Shown here: in pieces, positions 25,900-35,395 of the stretch
How the letters are laid out: every line of letters starts with the position of its first letter
Position numbering within the stretch: the first letter of the stretch is position 1
Source: Bacteroidota bacterium
Lineage (GTDB): Bacteria; Bacteroidota; Bacteroidia; Bacteroidales; NBLH01
Length of the DNA stretch: 61,238 bases
Assembly: GCA_025361565.1 (NCBI GenBank)
Contig: JANYKN010000049.1
Span: 1-61,238 of the forward strand
Reading direction: 5' to 3'
Made by a program: the position numbers and the translations under genes
The notes under the pieces: generated by a model
The model's database searches: none
What the model saw: only the letters and a program-made list of their open reading frames with translations
What the model was told of the DNA's origin: nothing

Positions 25900-27018
25900 A
25901 TGAGAACCATAAAATTCATCATACAAAAGGAATTCAAGCAAATATTCAGGAACAAGTCTATGTTGCCTATTATATTTGTTGTTCCATTTGTACAACTAAT
26001 AATTCTGGTGCATGCTGCTACTTTCGAAATGAAAAATATTGATATGTATGTTGTTGATAATGATATGAGTAGTACTTCACGCCAGCTTATCAGTAAATTT
26101 GGAGGATCTCCTTTTTTTAGATTAAAGAAAACCACTTTCTCAATCAAAGAAGCAGAAGCAGCCTTACTTTCCGATGAAGCCGATGTAGTAATGGTAATCA
26201 ACAGTGGAATGGAAAAATCCTTGGTAAGGGAAAATAAAGCCTCTGTTCAACTGCTGGTTAATGCTATAAACGGAACCGTTGCTGGTATTAGCAATTATTA
26301 CGTCATGTCGATACTTGCATCCTATAATAAAGATTTGATAACCAAATGGTATGGCGTAGCTCAATCTTCGCAAATCAAGCAAATTAATATAAATTATTCT
26401 TTTTGGTACAATCCAGAGCTAAATTACAAAACGTACATGGTTCCGGGAATTTTGGTTTTGTTGGTAACCATCATCAGCCTTTTCCTTTCCGGGATGAACC
26501 TTGTGCGCGAAAAAGAAATTGGAACAATTGAACAAATCAATGTTACCCCAATCCATAAATACCAATTCATAATTGGAAAATTAGTGCCGTTTTGGATAAT
26601 TGCCATGTTAGAACTTGCTTTAGGTCTAACACTTGGAAAATTGTTGTTTAATATCCCGATTGTAGGAAATATTTTTTTGGTATTTGCTTTTGCATCTGTA
26701 TATTTATTGGCAGTTTTGGGCATCGGTTTGTTTATCTCCACAATAGCGCATAATCAATTGCAATCCATGTTTTTTTCTTTCTTTTTTATGCTTGTTTTTA
26801 TTTTAATGAGTGGATTGTTTACCTCTGTTGAAAGTATGCCCGATTGGGCACAAATGTTAGATAGGATAAATCCCATCTATTATTTTATTCGGGTTATGCG
26901 CATGATTTTGCTCAAAGGTTCAACATTTAAAAATATTGTGTCGGAGTTTATTTCTATTTCAATTTATGCAATTGTTGTACTAAGCTTGGCAGTTTGGCGA
27001 TACCGGAAAACTGTATAA
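25900..27018 (+). CDS. ABC-2 permease 2 of the efflux system
   Basis: This 372-residue permease has the same topology as permease 1. The N-terminal IIQKEFKQIFRNKSMLP precedes the first helix, an extracytoplasmic domain with MYVVDNDMSSTSRQ spans about 40-175, and five C-terminal helices contain GTIEQINVTPIHKYQFIIGK. It is the last gene of the operon. The two permeases are clearly paralogous but well diverged, in keeping with a heterodimer. Confidence 0.92.
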   Translation: MRTIKFIIQKEFKQIFRNKSMLPIIFVVPFVQLIILVHAATFEMKNIDMYVVDNDMSSTSRQLISKFGGSPFFRLKKTTFSIKEAEAALLSDEADVVMVINSGMEKSLVRENKASVQLLVNAINGTVAGISNYYVMSILASYNKDLITKWYGVAQSSQIKQININYSFWYNPELNYKTYMVPGILVLLVTIISLFLSGMNLVREKEIGTIEQINVTPIHKYQFIIGKLVPFWIIAMLELALGLTLGKLLFNIPIVGNIFLVFAFASVYLLAVLGIGLFISTIAHNQLQSMFFSFFFMLVFILMSGLFTSVESMPDWAQMLDRINPIYYFIRVMRMILLKGSTFKNIVSEFISISIYAIVVLSLAVWRYRKTV

Positions 27019-27258
27019 GGATTTTTACGATGCAATGACTTGAAATATTTTGAAATGGATTAACATTCAATATATTGAATTGTGTTTTTTATTCACCTGT
27101 TTTCAAATCTGAGATGTTACTTGCAGCAAAAAATATCCTGGAATCAAAATGAGCAAATAAACTCGAAAAAACATTCCAATAAAATCATTCGGTAATATGG
27201 ATTTTTTCAAATCGCAATTATTATCTATTTTAGCATATCTCAATAAAACCAATATGCT

Positions 27259-28197
27259 ATGAAAAAGACTTTGTTTTGCCTGTTTTTGATGATCTCATAT
27301 AGTTCAATAATTGGACAATACCAATTTGAAAATTGTTATTTTGCTGCCTGGGAAGACATGCCTTCAACAAATGCTCCAGTTGGAGTATATCAGAAACCTG
27401 TCGGAAATACATGGGCAACGTCCAATGAAGCTTCTATGTTATTGTTTGCTCTCCCATCCGTTCAAAAAACATCTGATTCTTATATAGGTGAATATGCTGC
27501 TTTAATTCAAACTGTTGACATTCAGGGTACAAAGGGTTCAGGAACTTTATTTACTGGTAAATTTAATTTGGATATTAACCATCCTTTGAATAGCACCAAA
27601 TTTGGAGTTCCATTTACTGATAAACCTGTATACTTAAAAGGGTTTTACAAATATTTTCCTGTTGCAGGCGATTCATGCCGTATCGCTTCATATATAACCA
27701 AATGGAACACTGGTACCCATAAGCGTGATACAATTGCCGCAGCCAGCATTACTCGAGAACAAAGTATTGCGACAGTAAATAGCTATGCTGAATTTGATAT
27801 TATTTACCATTATTATTCTGCAAATACACCTGATAGTATAACAGTAATATTTGCATCAAGTGCTGATGGTGCTAATTTTAATGCAGCAATAGGATCCAAA
27901 CTTTATATTGATGAGATTTTTTTGGGATATTACCCTTTATCTACAGAAACTATTCTAAAACCAAATGAAATATTGGTTTATCCAAATCCTGTATCAGACA
28001 ATATTACCATTGAATCGAAAAAATTGAATGGTCAGGAAATTAAAATATATAATGCTTTGGGTAATTTAATTTTAATGAAAAAGTTACGTTCTGAAAAAGA
28101 AAATATTTCTACCACCATGTTACCTTCTGGATTCTATTATTATTCAGTTAGCAAACAGGATGGAACTTTGGAGTCAGGGAAACTATTTAAAAAATAG
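27259..28197 (+). CDS. Secreted PCMD-like protein with T9SS type A sorting domain
   Basis: This 312-residue protein has a signal peptide (about 1-19, ending SIIGQ). A domain of about 200 residues (YQFENCYFAAWEDM to SKLYIDEIFLGY) resembles the putative carbohydrate-metabolism (PCMD) jelly-roll domain. The C-terminal 75 residues are a typical type IX sorting signal: ILVYPNPVSDNITIES, then IKIYNALGNLIL and PSGFYYYSVSKQDG, ending in KLFKK. It should cross the outer membrane by the type IX system and be anchored or released at the surface. The ligand is unknown and no glycan-use genes are adjacent. Confidence 0.88.
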   Translation: MKKTLFCLFLMISYSSIIGQYQFENCYFAAWEDMPSTNAPVGVYQKPVGNTWATSNEASMLLFALPSVQKTSDSYIGEYAALIQTVDIQGTKGSGTLFTGKFNLDINHPLNSTKFGVPFTDKPVYLKGFYKYFPVAGDSCRIASYITKWNTGTHKRDTIAAASITREQSIATVNSYAEFDIIYHYYSANTPDSITVIFASSADGANFNAAIGSKLYIDEIFLGYYPLSTETILKPNEILVYPNPVSDNITIESKKLNGQEIKIYNALGNLILMKKLRSEKENISTTMLPSGFYYYSVSKQDGTLESGKLFKK

Positions 28198-28265
28198 ATT
28201 TTATTGTATTTCTATTTAGAAGTTGATTTTTTTTAAATCTTGGCTAAAATATAAAAATAATATCC

Positions 28266-29015
28266 ATGAAAATAACAAGGACTCTCCTGTTTATATGTAT
28301 TTTTTGTTCTTATGCGTCAATATTTGCTCAAAATAATGTCTTTACTTTTGGGGTAAAGTTGGGAGGTAATATTGGGGCTCCTGTTCCGTTTGGCAACATA
28401 CCCAAAGGTGCAACCGGAGCTCCACTTGTGGGACTTAACCTGGGATCATGGGTCAGATACTACTTAAATACTAAATTATCGTTAAACCTTGAGTTTAGTT
28501 ATAGTATAAAAGGCGCTTCGTTCAAAACACCACTTGTTAATCAATATTACGAAGATGTCCAATATTTGCCAAAAGCTGATGGCACTTTTGAAAAAGTTAC
28601 TGTAGTTACAACATTTAACGGTAAAGCCGAAGGTAAATTTGATAATAATTATTTGGAATGGCCGATTCTTTTGAGTTATAAACCCGGAAAAAAAGTTTGT
28701 TTGATTGGAGGTTTGTATTTTGCTTATATGTTTTCAACGGCAACTTATGCAACCGGTGAGGGTACAGTTGGATACAGCCCAACCATTGTTACAAGAACAA
28801 TTCCGTTTGAAGAAGAATTGAATAAATTTGATTTTGGACCTTTACTTGGTGCAAAATATGAAAATGGTGGTCATTTTTCATTCGATGGCCGCATGGCTTA
28901 TGGCATTCCTTCAATATTTAAAGAAAGCTACAAAACAATTAATTATTCAATTAATAATTTTTATTTTCAATTTGCTGTATATTATCGTTTTGGGAAAGAA
29001 ATCGGCAACGAATAA
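28266..29015 (+). CDS. Outer-membrane beta-barrel protein (PorT-like)
   Basis: This 249-residue protein has a signal peptide (about 1-21, ending SIFAQ). Alternating polar and hydrophobic strands follow, starting VFTFGVKLGGNIGAPVPFG, with LSLNLEFSYSIKGASF, YLEWPILLSYKPGKKV and DFGPLLGAKYE, and end in the aromatic strand FYFQFAVYYRFGK. This is the pattern of an eight- to ten-stranded outer-membrane barrel of the PorT type. A specific role in type IX secretion cannot be claimed from sequence alone. Confidence 0.8.
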   Translation: MKITRTLLFICIFCSYASIFAQNNVFTFGVKLGGNIGAPVPFGNIPKGATGAPLVGLNLGSWVRYYLNTKLSLNLEFSYSIKGASFKTPLVNQYYEDVQYLPKADGTFEKVTVVTTFNGKAEGKFDNNYLEWPILLSYKPGKKVCLIGGLYFAYMFSTATYATGEGTVGYSPTIVTRTIPFEEELNKFDFGPLLGAKYENGGHFSFDGRMAYGIPSIFKESYKTINYSINNFYFQFAVYYRFGKEIGNE

Positions 29016-29081
29016 GATAGATTATAATACTTATTTTCAAATATTTAATCCAATTGAAGAATTAGAGCCTGATAAAGAAAA

Positions 29082-29720
29082 ATGGAACAAAATTTACAAT
29101 TCGGGCAAATTCTTTTGTCAACAGCCTGTTTTCCACCAATAAGTTATTTAAAATCAATACTTTGTTCAAACCAGGTTTTTATTGAACAATTCGAAAACTA
29201 TATCAAGCAAACTTACCGAAACCGCTATATTATACTTGCAGCAAATGGAACAATGTCACTTAGTATTCCTGTAATCCTTGCTACCACTAAAAAAATTAAG
29301 GTAAAAGATGTTAGGATTGATTATGATACAAATTGGCAAAAACAGCATTTCAAATCTATTGAATCTGCTTATAGATCTGCTCCATTTTTTGAATATTTAA
29401 TCGATGATTTTAATCTGTTTTTTAACAAAAAGTTTGCATTTCTAATCGATTTTAATATTTCAGTTCTTCAAATAGTTCTTGATATTTTGGAAATTGATAA
29501 AAAAATCGAATTAACAACCGATTTTGAGAAAATTCTAAATCAAAAGCAGGATTTGAGAAATGTAATTCATCCCAAAAAGGGAAATATTATATCGGAAAAC
29601 TTTAAAATTTATCCACAGGTTTTTGCTGATAAATTTGCTTTTCAAAAAGATTTAAGTTGCCTCGATTTGATTTTTAACCTTGGCAGCGAATCATATTCTT
29701 ATTTGTCTGATAAATACTGA
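29082..29720 (+). CDS. WbqC-family protein
   Basis: This 212-residue protein begins LLSTACFPPISYLKSIL, the typical Bacteroidota WbqC start. RNRYIILAANGTMSLSIPV and the segment VRIDYDTNWQKQHFKSIESAYRSAPFFEY (from about 78) are the conserved core. WbqC-like proteins occur in O-antigen and cell-surface sugar clusters, and their reaction is unclear. It lies 66 bp after the barrel gene. The start at 29082 fits the family N-terminus. Confidence 0.87.
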   Translation: MEQNLQFGQILLSTACFPPISYLKSILCSNQVFIEQFENYIKQTYRNRYIILAANGTMSLSIPVILATTKKIKVKDVRIDYDTNWQKQHFKSIESAYRSAPFFEYLIDDFNLFFNKKFAFLIDFNISVLQIVLDILEIDKKIELTTDFEKILNQKQDLRNVIHPKKGNIISENFKIYPQVFADKFAFQKDLSCLDLIFNLGSESYSYLSDKY

Positions 29721-29745
29721 CATGAAAGATTTTTACTGCTTAATA

Positions 29746-29782
29746 TTTAAAAAGTCAATATGTTGATATATTGACTTTTAAA
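29746..29782. terminator. Bidirectional terminator
   Basis: The stem TTTAAAAAGTCAATAT / ATATTGACTTTTAAA lies between the convergent WbqC gene and the basic-tail protein gene and has A/T runs on both arms. Confidence 0.75.
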
Positions 29783-29812
29783 TGATAAGTAGCAATTTAG
29801 ACTTGCCAAATT

Positions 29813-30310
29813 CTATTTATGTTTATTCCCATTTTCCTTTTCATGATCTTTATGTTCATTCTGTTTGGAGTTTCCCTTTCCATTTCCTTTTCCATTACCC
29901 TTCCCTTTTTTTGCTTTTCCATTCGCATGTTCTTTCATGGCATGAAATTCTGGTGAACCAGGTTTAATGCCTGCTTGTTTTGCAATATTACCCCAACCAT
30001 TACCTTTCTCTTTTTTATAAATTACCAGAACATCATCAATTGGCTTACTAGTTGTTTTTCCAATTTCTAATGCAAAATATATTTCAGCAGGTTGCATTTT
30101 CAATGTGGTCGACATATAATCGATTTTTTTATCATCAACATTATAACCTATTTTGAGTTGAGTTTTAAATGCACCAAAATCCAGTTTTGCATTAGCATTT
30201 ATTGAGTTTAAATCTGCATCAAGTTCTATACTACCTGATTTAAAATCTATCTGACCAAAACTTGAAATGTACATTAATGCGGATAGTAAGCTAAAAATTA
30301 TTTTCTTCAT
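29813..30310 (-). CDS. Exported protein with Gly-Lys-Asn-rich C-terminal tail
   Basis: I chose the start at 30310 (165 residues) because the signal peptide begins there (KKIIFSLLSALMYISSFGQ) and a -7 element at 30337-30344 lies between it and a more distal in-frame ATG. The mature part has a domain of about 105 residues (AKLDFGAFKTQLKIGYNVDD, then ALEIGKTTSKPIDDVLVIYK and GNGWGNIAKQAGIKPGSPEF). The last 38 residues are almost all Gly, Lys, Asn, His and Glu (KGNGKGNGKGNSK). I do not know the family. The basic tail might bind nucleic acid, phosphate polymer or surface glycan. It is a single convergent gene. Confidence 0.65.
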   Translation of the reverse strand: MKKIIFSLLSALMYISSFGQIDFKSGSIELDADLNSINANAKLDFGAFKTQLKIGYNVDDKKIDYMSTTLKMQPAEIYFALEIGKTTSKPIDDVLVIYKKEKGNGWGNIAKQAGIKPGSPEFHAMKEHANGKAKKGKGNGKGNGKGNSKQNEHKDHEKENGNKHK

Positions 30311-30336
30311 ATTGTTATTTTTACAGTGAAAACAGA

Positions 30337-30344
30337 CAAAAGTA
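30337..30344 (-). promoter_or_regulatory. -7 promoter element of the basic-tail protein gene
   Basis: TACTTTTG on the minus strand matches TAnnTTTG, 26 bases before the chosen start codon. Confidence 0.45.
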
Positions 30345-30487
30345 AGCTTTTTAGCTAATAATTTGTAAAACATGCGCATAATTTTGCTTAAAACAATAAC
30401 TTTGGAAATGATTTTAGACCAAGCTAATATCCAGTTTTGAAATTATATGAAATGATCATAATTTTATAACAGTTTAAAAATATTGTT

Positions 30488-33400
30488 GTGGAAAAGGAAA
30501 AAACAGTTGACCAGATCTCTTTTGGATTATTCGATCAAGCTTTTGATGGGATAATAATATTTGATATTGACCAAAAGATTATTTATTCGAACCAGGCATT
30601 TAGATTGTTATTCAATGTAGTGGACGAAAATAAAAGTGAAAGATTTTCTGAACTATTTAAATTGCCATTTTCTTTTGATCAGATTGTTGAAAGATCTAAT
30701 CTTAAATCTGGTTTTATTACGCTTGCCGAATCCATTTCTGGTAAAGAGATTATTTTAAAAAGCAAATTTGAACCTGATAATAATTTTCTGATATTTTATG
30801 TAAGAGAAACAATAATTACAGATCAGAAAAAAAACAAATTTGATGATAATTCTCAAAGCGAATGCAATTTAATAGAAGAAGCTGCCGATAGTTTTTTTGT
30901 TATCGATAAGAATTTCAAGATTATAAGTGTAAATATAAGTACCTGTATACTAACTGGATACAAAAAGGAAGAATTGTTGAACATGAATTATACTCAGATT
31001 TTTTCTGAGACAGAATTATTAAATAAACCTTTTGACAAAAATGGAATTGAAAGTGGAAAAACAATTATCTATGAACGAAAAATTACCAAAAAGGATGGTA
31101 CAAAAGTAGATATAGAAATGCGCACAAAAAAGCTGAGCAATGGAAATATACTGTCAATTGCCAGAGATATTAATACCCGTGTTCAAATAAGGACTCAACT
31201 AGAGATTAAAAATAAAGAATTAGAAGAAACTTATCAGCAGGTTATTAAAAGCGAAAACAAATATAAGCAATTATTTAAAAATTTACCATTGGGCATATTT
31301 ACTGCCACCGAAAGTGGCATAATTGAAAGTATAAATTATCAAATGCTTGAAATCTTGGGTTCTGACTCAGCAAAGACAAGCATGAAATTTAACCTTTTTG
31401 AGCTTCCTTCGCTAAAGAATACCAAATTATTACAGGATTTTAGATCTGCACTTTTCGAAGGGCGTTCACATTATAAATTATATGAGTACACTTCAATGTG
31501 GAATAAAAAAACTTATCTCAAAACGCATATACTTCCCTTGGAAAAAGATGGGATAAACAAAATTATGGTAATTATTGAGGATTATACCAAAGAGCGTGAG
31601 AATGAAATCAGAATGAAAATCCTATCGCAAGGGGTTAATAATTCACCGGCAAGTATTGTAGTTACAAATAATGAGGGCAAAATTATATTTGTTAATAAAC
31701 GGTTTATTGAGATTACTGGGTATAGTATGAATGAATTGATAAATAATAAACCCTCAATAATTAAATCGGGTTTTCACAACAATGAGTTTTATGAAGATTT
31801 ATGGAAAACAATACGTGCTGGTAAAGAATGGATTGGCGAATTTCTGAACAAGAAGAAAAACGGGGAACTATATTGGGAAAGCGGAATGATTGCTGCCCTC
31901 AAAGACGAGAATGGTGTAATTACCAACTTTATGGCTATAAAAGAAGATATTACCCATAAAAAGCAAGTTGAAAAGGAATTAAAAGAAAAAACAGAGCAAT
32001 TACTGAACCTGGTAAACCATACTCCAGATAATATTTGCTTTAAAGATGAAAACGGCAAATGGATTTTGGCCAATACTGCAACACTCAAACTTTTTGGGCT
32101 CGAAGAAGTTGAATATCAAGGAAAAACAAATGATGAATTATTTTATAAAAGTGTGAGGGATAATTCTTTTTTAGTCACTGATGCAAAAACTGATAAAGCG
32201 GCATGGGAAAGAGGAAGTATATATCAGTACGAAGCCAATTTTATTGATGAAAAGGGAAATAAAGTGATACTGGAAGTTCTCAAATTACCTTTATATCATC
32301 ATGATGGCACAAAAAGAGGAATTATTAATATTGGCAGAGATATTACCGGAAGAAAAATTTATGAAGATGAGCTAATGATTGCAAAAGAAAGAGCAGAAGA
32401 ATCAGATTTGTTAAAATCTGCTTTTTTGGCAAATATGTCTCATGAAATAAGGACCCCATTAAATGCCATTATGGGATTTTCGAGCCTTATGGCCGATTAT
32501 AGTCTCGACAAAGATTCTATTAGCCGATTTCTAGAAATTATTCAGGTTAATGGTCGACAATTACTCACTATTATTGATGATATTTTATTAATATCAAAAC
32601 TTCAGGTTAATCAAATAAAAGTTACAACTGCCGTTTTTGATCTTGATCAGGTATTAACCAAGCTAAATCAACAATTTGGCCGTGAACTATCCATTTTGAC
32701 CGAAAAGAAAATTGAATTAAGCGTTCAGAAACTAAATGTAAAATCCGGAGTTAAAATTAAAACAGATAGAGATAAACTTTCATTGATATATAGTAAATTG
32801 ATTAGAAATGCTATTAAATTCACTAATATTGGAAAAGTTCAGTTTGGCTTTGAATTAAAAGCAAATAATGAAATTATATTTTTTGTAAAAGACACCGGAG
32901 TTGGTATTTCAAAGGAAAAGCAGGATTTTGTGTTTAAAAAATTCAGACAAGCCGACGATTCTACGACCCGTGAATATGGAGGAACCGGTTTGGGATTGTC
33001 CATTGTAAAAGGTTTAATTGATTTGTTAGAAGGCCAGCTTTGGGTTGAAAGTGAATTGGGCGAAGGAGCTATTTTCTATTTTAGTTTGCCACTCGAGGTA
33101 ATTGAAATTGAACCTTTTGTTGAAACAGAAAGCAAAAAGAAAACCCGATGGGAAGACAAAAAAATAATGATTGTAGACGATGTGGTAGAGTCAATTTTTT
33201 TACTATCAGAAGTTTTAAAATCAACAGGAATTAAAATAATAACTGCTGAAACTGGAACACTTGCTATTCAGAAATTTATTGAAAATCCGGATATTGATTT
33301 AATTTTAATGGATATTCAACTTCCTGAAATTAACGGATTAGAAGCTGCAATAGAAATTAAAAAAATAAATCCAAAGGTTGCCATTATAGTTCAAACAGCT

Positions 33401-33520
33401 TATGCACAGGATGGTTTTACACAGAAAAGCAAAGAAGCAGGTTGTGATGATATTGTTTTTAAACCAATAAATTTTGAAAACCTTATTAAAAAAATGCACC
33501 AATTTCTTTCTGTTGAATAA
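30488..33520 (+). CDS. Multi-PAS hybrid sensor histidine kinase with receiver
   Basis: This 1010-residue cytoplasmic kinase starts with GTG. It has about five PAS domains (about 10-110, 130-240, 258-375, 380-500, 505-625); the fourth has the classic ASIVVTNNEGKIIFVNKRF and ITGYSMNEL. HisKA follows with His652 (SHEIRTPLNAIMGF), then HATPase (NAIKFT, DTGVGI, GTGLGLSIV) and a C-terminal receiver with Asp942 (LILMDIQLPE) and KP near the end. There is no membrane segment or DNA-binding domain. It probably senses redox state, a small ligand or light via PAS cofactors and relays phosphate through its receiver. It is a single gene, with no regulator beside it. Confidence 0.93.
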   Translation: MEKEKTVDQISFGLFDQAFDGIIIFDIDQKIIYSNQAFRLLFNVVDENKSERFSELFKLPFSFDQIVERSNLKSGFITLAESISGKEIILKSKFEPDNNFLIFYVRETIITDQKKNKFDDNSQSECNLIEEAADSFFVIDKNFKIISVNISTCILTGYKKEELLNMNYTQIFSETELLNKPFDKNGIESGKTIIYERKITKKDGTKVDIEMRTKKLSNGNILSIARDINTRVQIRTQLEIKNKELEETYQQVIKSENKYKQLFKNLPLGIFTATESGIIESINYQMLEILGSDSAKTSMKFNLFELPSLKNTKLLQDFRSALFEGRSHYKLYEYTSMWNKKTYLKTHILPLEKDGINKIMVIIEDYTKERENEIRMKILSQGVNNSPASIVVTNNEGKIIFVNKRFIEITGYSMNELINNKPSIIKSGFHNNEFYEDLWKTIRAGKEWIGEFLNKKKNGELYWESGMIAALKDENGVITNFMAIKEDITHKKQVEKELKEKTEQLLNLVNHTPDNICFKDENGKWILANTATLKLFGLEEVEYQGKTNDELFYKSVRDNSFLVTDAKTDKAAWERGSIYQYEANFIDEKGNKVILEVLKLPLYHHDGTKRGIINIGRDITGRKIYEDELMIAKERAEESDLLKSAFLANMSHEIRTPLNAIMGFSSLMADYSLDKDSISRFLEIIQVNGRQLLTIIDDILLISKLQVNQIKVTTAVFDLDQVLTKLNQQFGRELSILTEKKIELSVQKLNVKSGVKIKTDRDKLSLIYSKLIRNAIKFTNIGKVQFGFELKANNEIIFFVKDTGVGISKEKQDFVFKKFRQADDSTTREYGGTGLGLSIVKGLIDLLEGQLWVESELGEGAIFYFSLPLEVIEIEPFVETESKKKTRWEDKKIMIVDDVVESIFLLSEVLKSTGIKIITAETGTLAIQKFIENPDIDLILMDIQLPEINGLEAAIEIKKINPKVAIIVQTAYAQDGFTQKSKEAGCDDIVFKPINFENLIKKMHQFLSVE

Positions 33521-33754
33521 AATTTATTTGAAAAAATGACAAGCAAAATTAAAATCTATCACATTTAGATGATTACTTTTTAATATCATATGTAATTATT
33601 CGAATTTATTATGCAAGGGCAAATTGATAAGTAGGATTACGATAGCCGTTTTTTTTTATTATCTTTAAGGTTACAAGTTTTTTCGGAATAATTATTCAAA
33701 ATCGATTAGATATAAGCTTTAGCTGACTATAATTCAAAATCTATCAAACTTGCC

Positions 33755-35245
33755 ATGATGAAAATCTCAAAAAAATCAATTTCAACGTTATTAATGCTAA
33801 TCTTTACAAGCTTTTCTTTTGCTCAGCGTATAGAAAATGGTGCAGACACGCTAAAAGATTATATACTTGAACAATGCCATGAATTGCTTAAGCCTCATTC
33901 CGATCTTACTTTTTCTTTTAATACCATAGAGCTAAAAAATGAAGTGCCCGATTTAAAATTTATTGAACCTGTACTGAAGGATACCGCTAAATTCTTTAAG
34001 GAGTTAAAAGGTAATTATAATGATTGGAACGTGTATTATAAAATTGGTAGTCTTTACCAAAGGTTTAAAATAAATGAATCAGCTTTTGCAAATTATCAAA
34101 AGGCTTATAACTTGATATTAAATCAAATAAAAGAAGATTCCTTAAACTCAAAGTTTTATTCCGAAATGGGAACTCTTTATTTAAATTTAAGCAGCAATGA
34201 TAATTCCTTCTATTTTTTTAAAAAAGCCTATGATTTAAATCAAGGCGATAGTATGGCAAGTCTGTTTTTGCCTATGTTTTATATCCAATCCGGTGATTTT
34301 TTCAATGCTGAGAAGATAATTCAAAACAAGTTGCAATCTGATCCTTCGTGTCTCGAAATGTACGTTTGGCTAATTACTGACAGGGTTTTTAAAGCGCTTG
34401 GCGAAATTGATAAAAACGATAAAAGCTTAATTAACAAATCTATCGACGATTTATTTAAGCTTTCTGAATTTACAAAAGGTGTTCAAAAAAATAAATCAGA
34501 TATTCGCTTTTCGGTTTTGGAGCCCATCAGTCGTCAATTTGCCTTATTTGTCAAGTATTTGGTGCTTACTAACGATTTTCAAAAAATTGAAATGATTCCT
34601 TCAGATATGACGGAAGTTCTTTCTATTCGTAAATCGCTTGAAAAATTCATCTCTAAAAAGAAATTTACAAACCAATACATCTTATATAAATCATTGGGAT
34701 TTAATTATTTGTTAGATAAAAATATCGATAAAGCAATTGATTGTTTTAAAAAGTCAATTACAATTTGGCCAGCTGAAAAAGTATCACAAGATTACTATAT
34801 TTTGTTTACAACCAATTACTTTATAAAGAATGATACCCTTGCTGCGTTAAAAATAATTGATGAAAAAATAAATAAAGACAAAATTCTATTGCTTTCAAAT
34901 TCAGAAGATTTTGTGCTGAAAGGAAACGTTTTGCTTGCCATGGACCAGGAGGATATGGCTTATATTAATTATAAAAAAGCACTTGAAATAAGCAAAAGTG
35001 TAGGTGCTTATCAAGGTCTGGCTTATCTGGAAATGAAAAATGATAAATTACCCGAAGCTAACCAATGGATAAATATGGCCTACGAAATTAATCAGAATGA
35101 TTATCTGACTTATGCGCTTTTCGGGTCAATGGTTGTGCTTAATAAACAGATGAATGATGCAAAAACATATTTTGCCAAAGCTTTCGAATTAAAGCCTAAT
35201 GATGAGATTATCAAAGAAATAAATCAATCGTTGTGGCCCAAATAA
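33755..35245 (+). CDS. Exported tetratricopeptide-repeat protein
   Basis: This 496-residue protein has a signal peptide (about 1-23, ending SFAQ). TPR-like helix pairs are seen at about 88-118 (NVYYKIGSLYQRFKINESAF), 132-165 (KFYSEMGTLYLNLSSN), 166-200, 310-345 (YILYKSLGFNYLLDKNIDKA) and 390-490 (AYQGLAYLEMKNDKLPEA, LFGSMVVLNKQMNDAKTYF). It is a periplasmic protein-interaction scaffold of unknown partner. It starts with two ATG codons in a row; the first is used here. Confidence 0.8.
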   Translation: MMKISKKSISTLLMLIFTSFSFAQRIENGADTLKDYILEQCHELLKPHSDLTFSFNTIELKNEVPDLKFIEPVLKDTAKFFKELKGNYNDWNVYYKIGSLYQRFKINESAFANYQKAYNLILNQIKEDSLNSKFYSEMGTLYLNLSSNDNSFYFFKKAYDLNQGDSMASLFLPMFYIQSGDFFNAEKIIQNKLQSDPSCLEMYVWLITDRVFKALGEIDKNDKSLINKSIDDLFKLSEFTKGVQKNKSDIRFSVLEPISRQFALFVKYLVLTNDFQKIEMIPSDMTEVLSIRKSLEKFISKKKFTNQYILYKSLGFNYLLDKNIDKAIDCFKKSITIWPAEKVSQDYYILFTTNYFIKNDTLAALKIIDEKINKDKILLLSNSEDFVLKGNVLLAMDQEDMAYINYKKALEISKSVGAYQGLAYLEMKNDKLPEANQWINMAYEINQNDYLTYALFGSMVVLNKQMNDAKTYFAKAFELKPNDEIIKEINQSLWPK

Positions 35246-35395
35246 TGTTTTTATTAGCAATCGTTGCAAATGATACAATCTTTTCAAAAAGAAGTATCTT
35301 AAAAGTAATAATTATAAAATTTGTGGAATTTTATTCTTTTTGAATCTTAAATTCGAACATTTAATTAAATCCAATTTTAACTAAAAAGATTGATC

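Noticed and set aside
28828-29142. A 104-codon plus-strand frame spanning the barrel gene end and the WbqC start
   Set aside because: It is a shadow frame of two well-supported genes. I considered a frameshift joining it to either neighbour, but both neighbours have complete ends.
30311-30379. Upstream in-frame ATG for the basic-tail protein
   Set aside because: It adds 23 residues before the signal peptide and lies upstream of the -7 element at 30337-30344.
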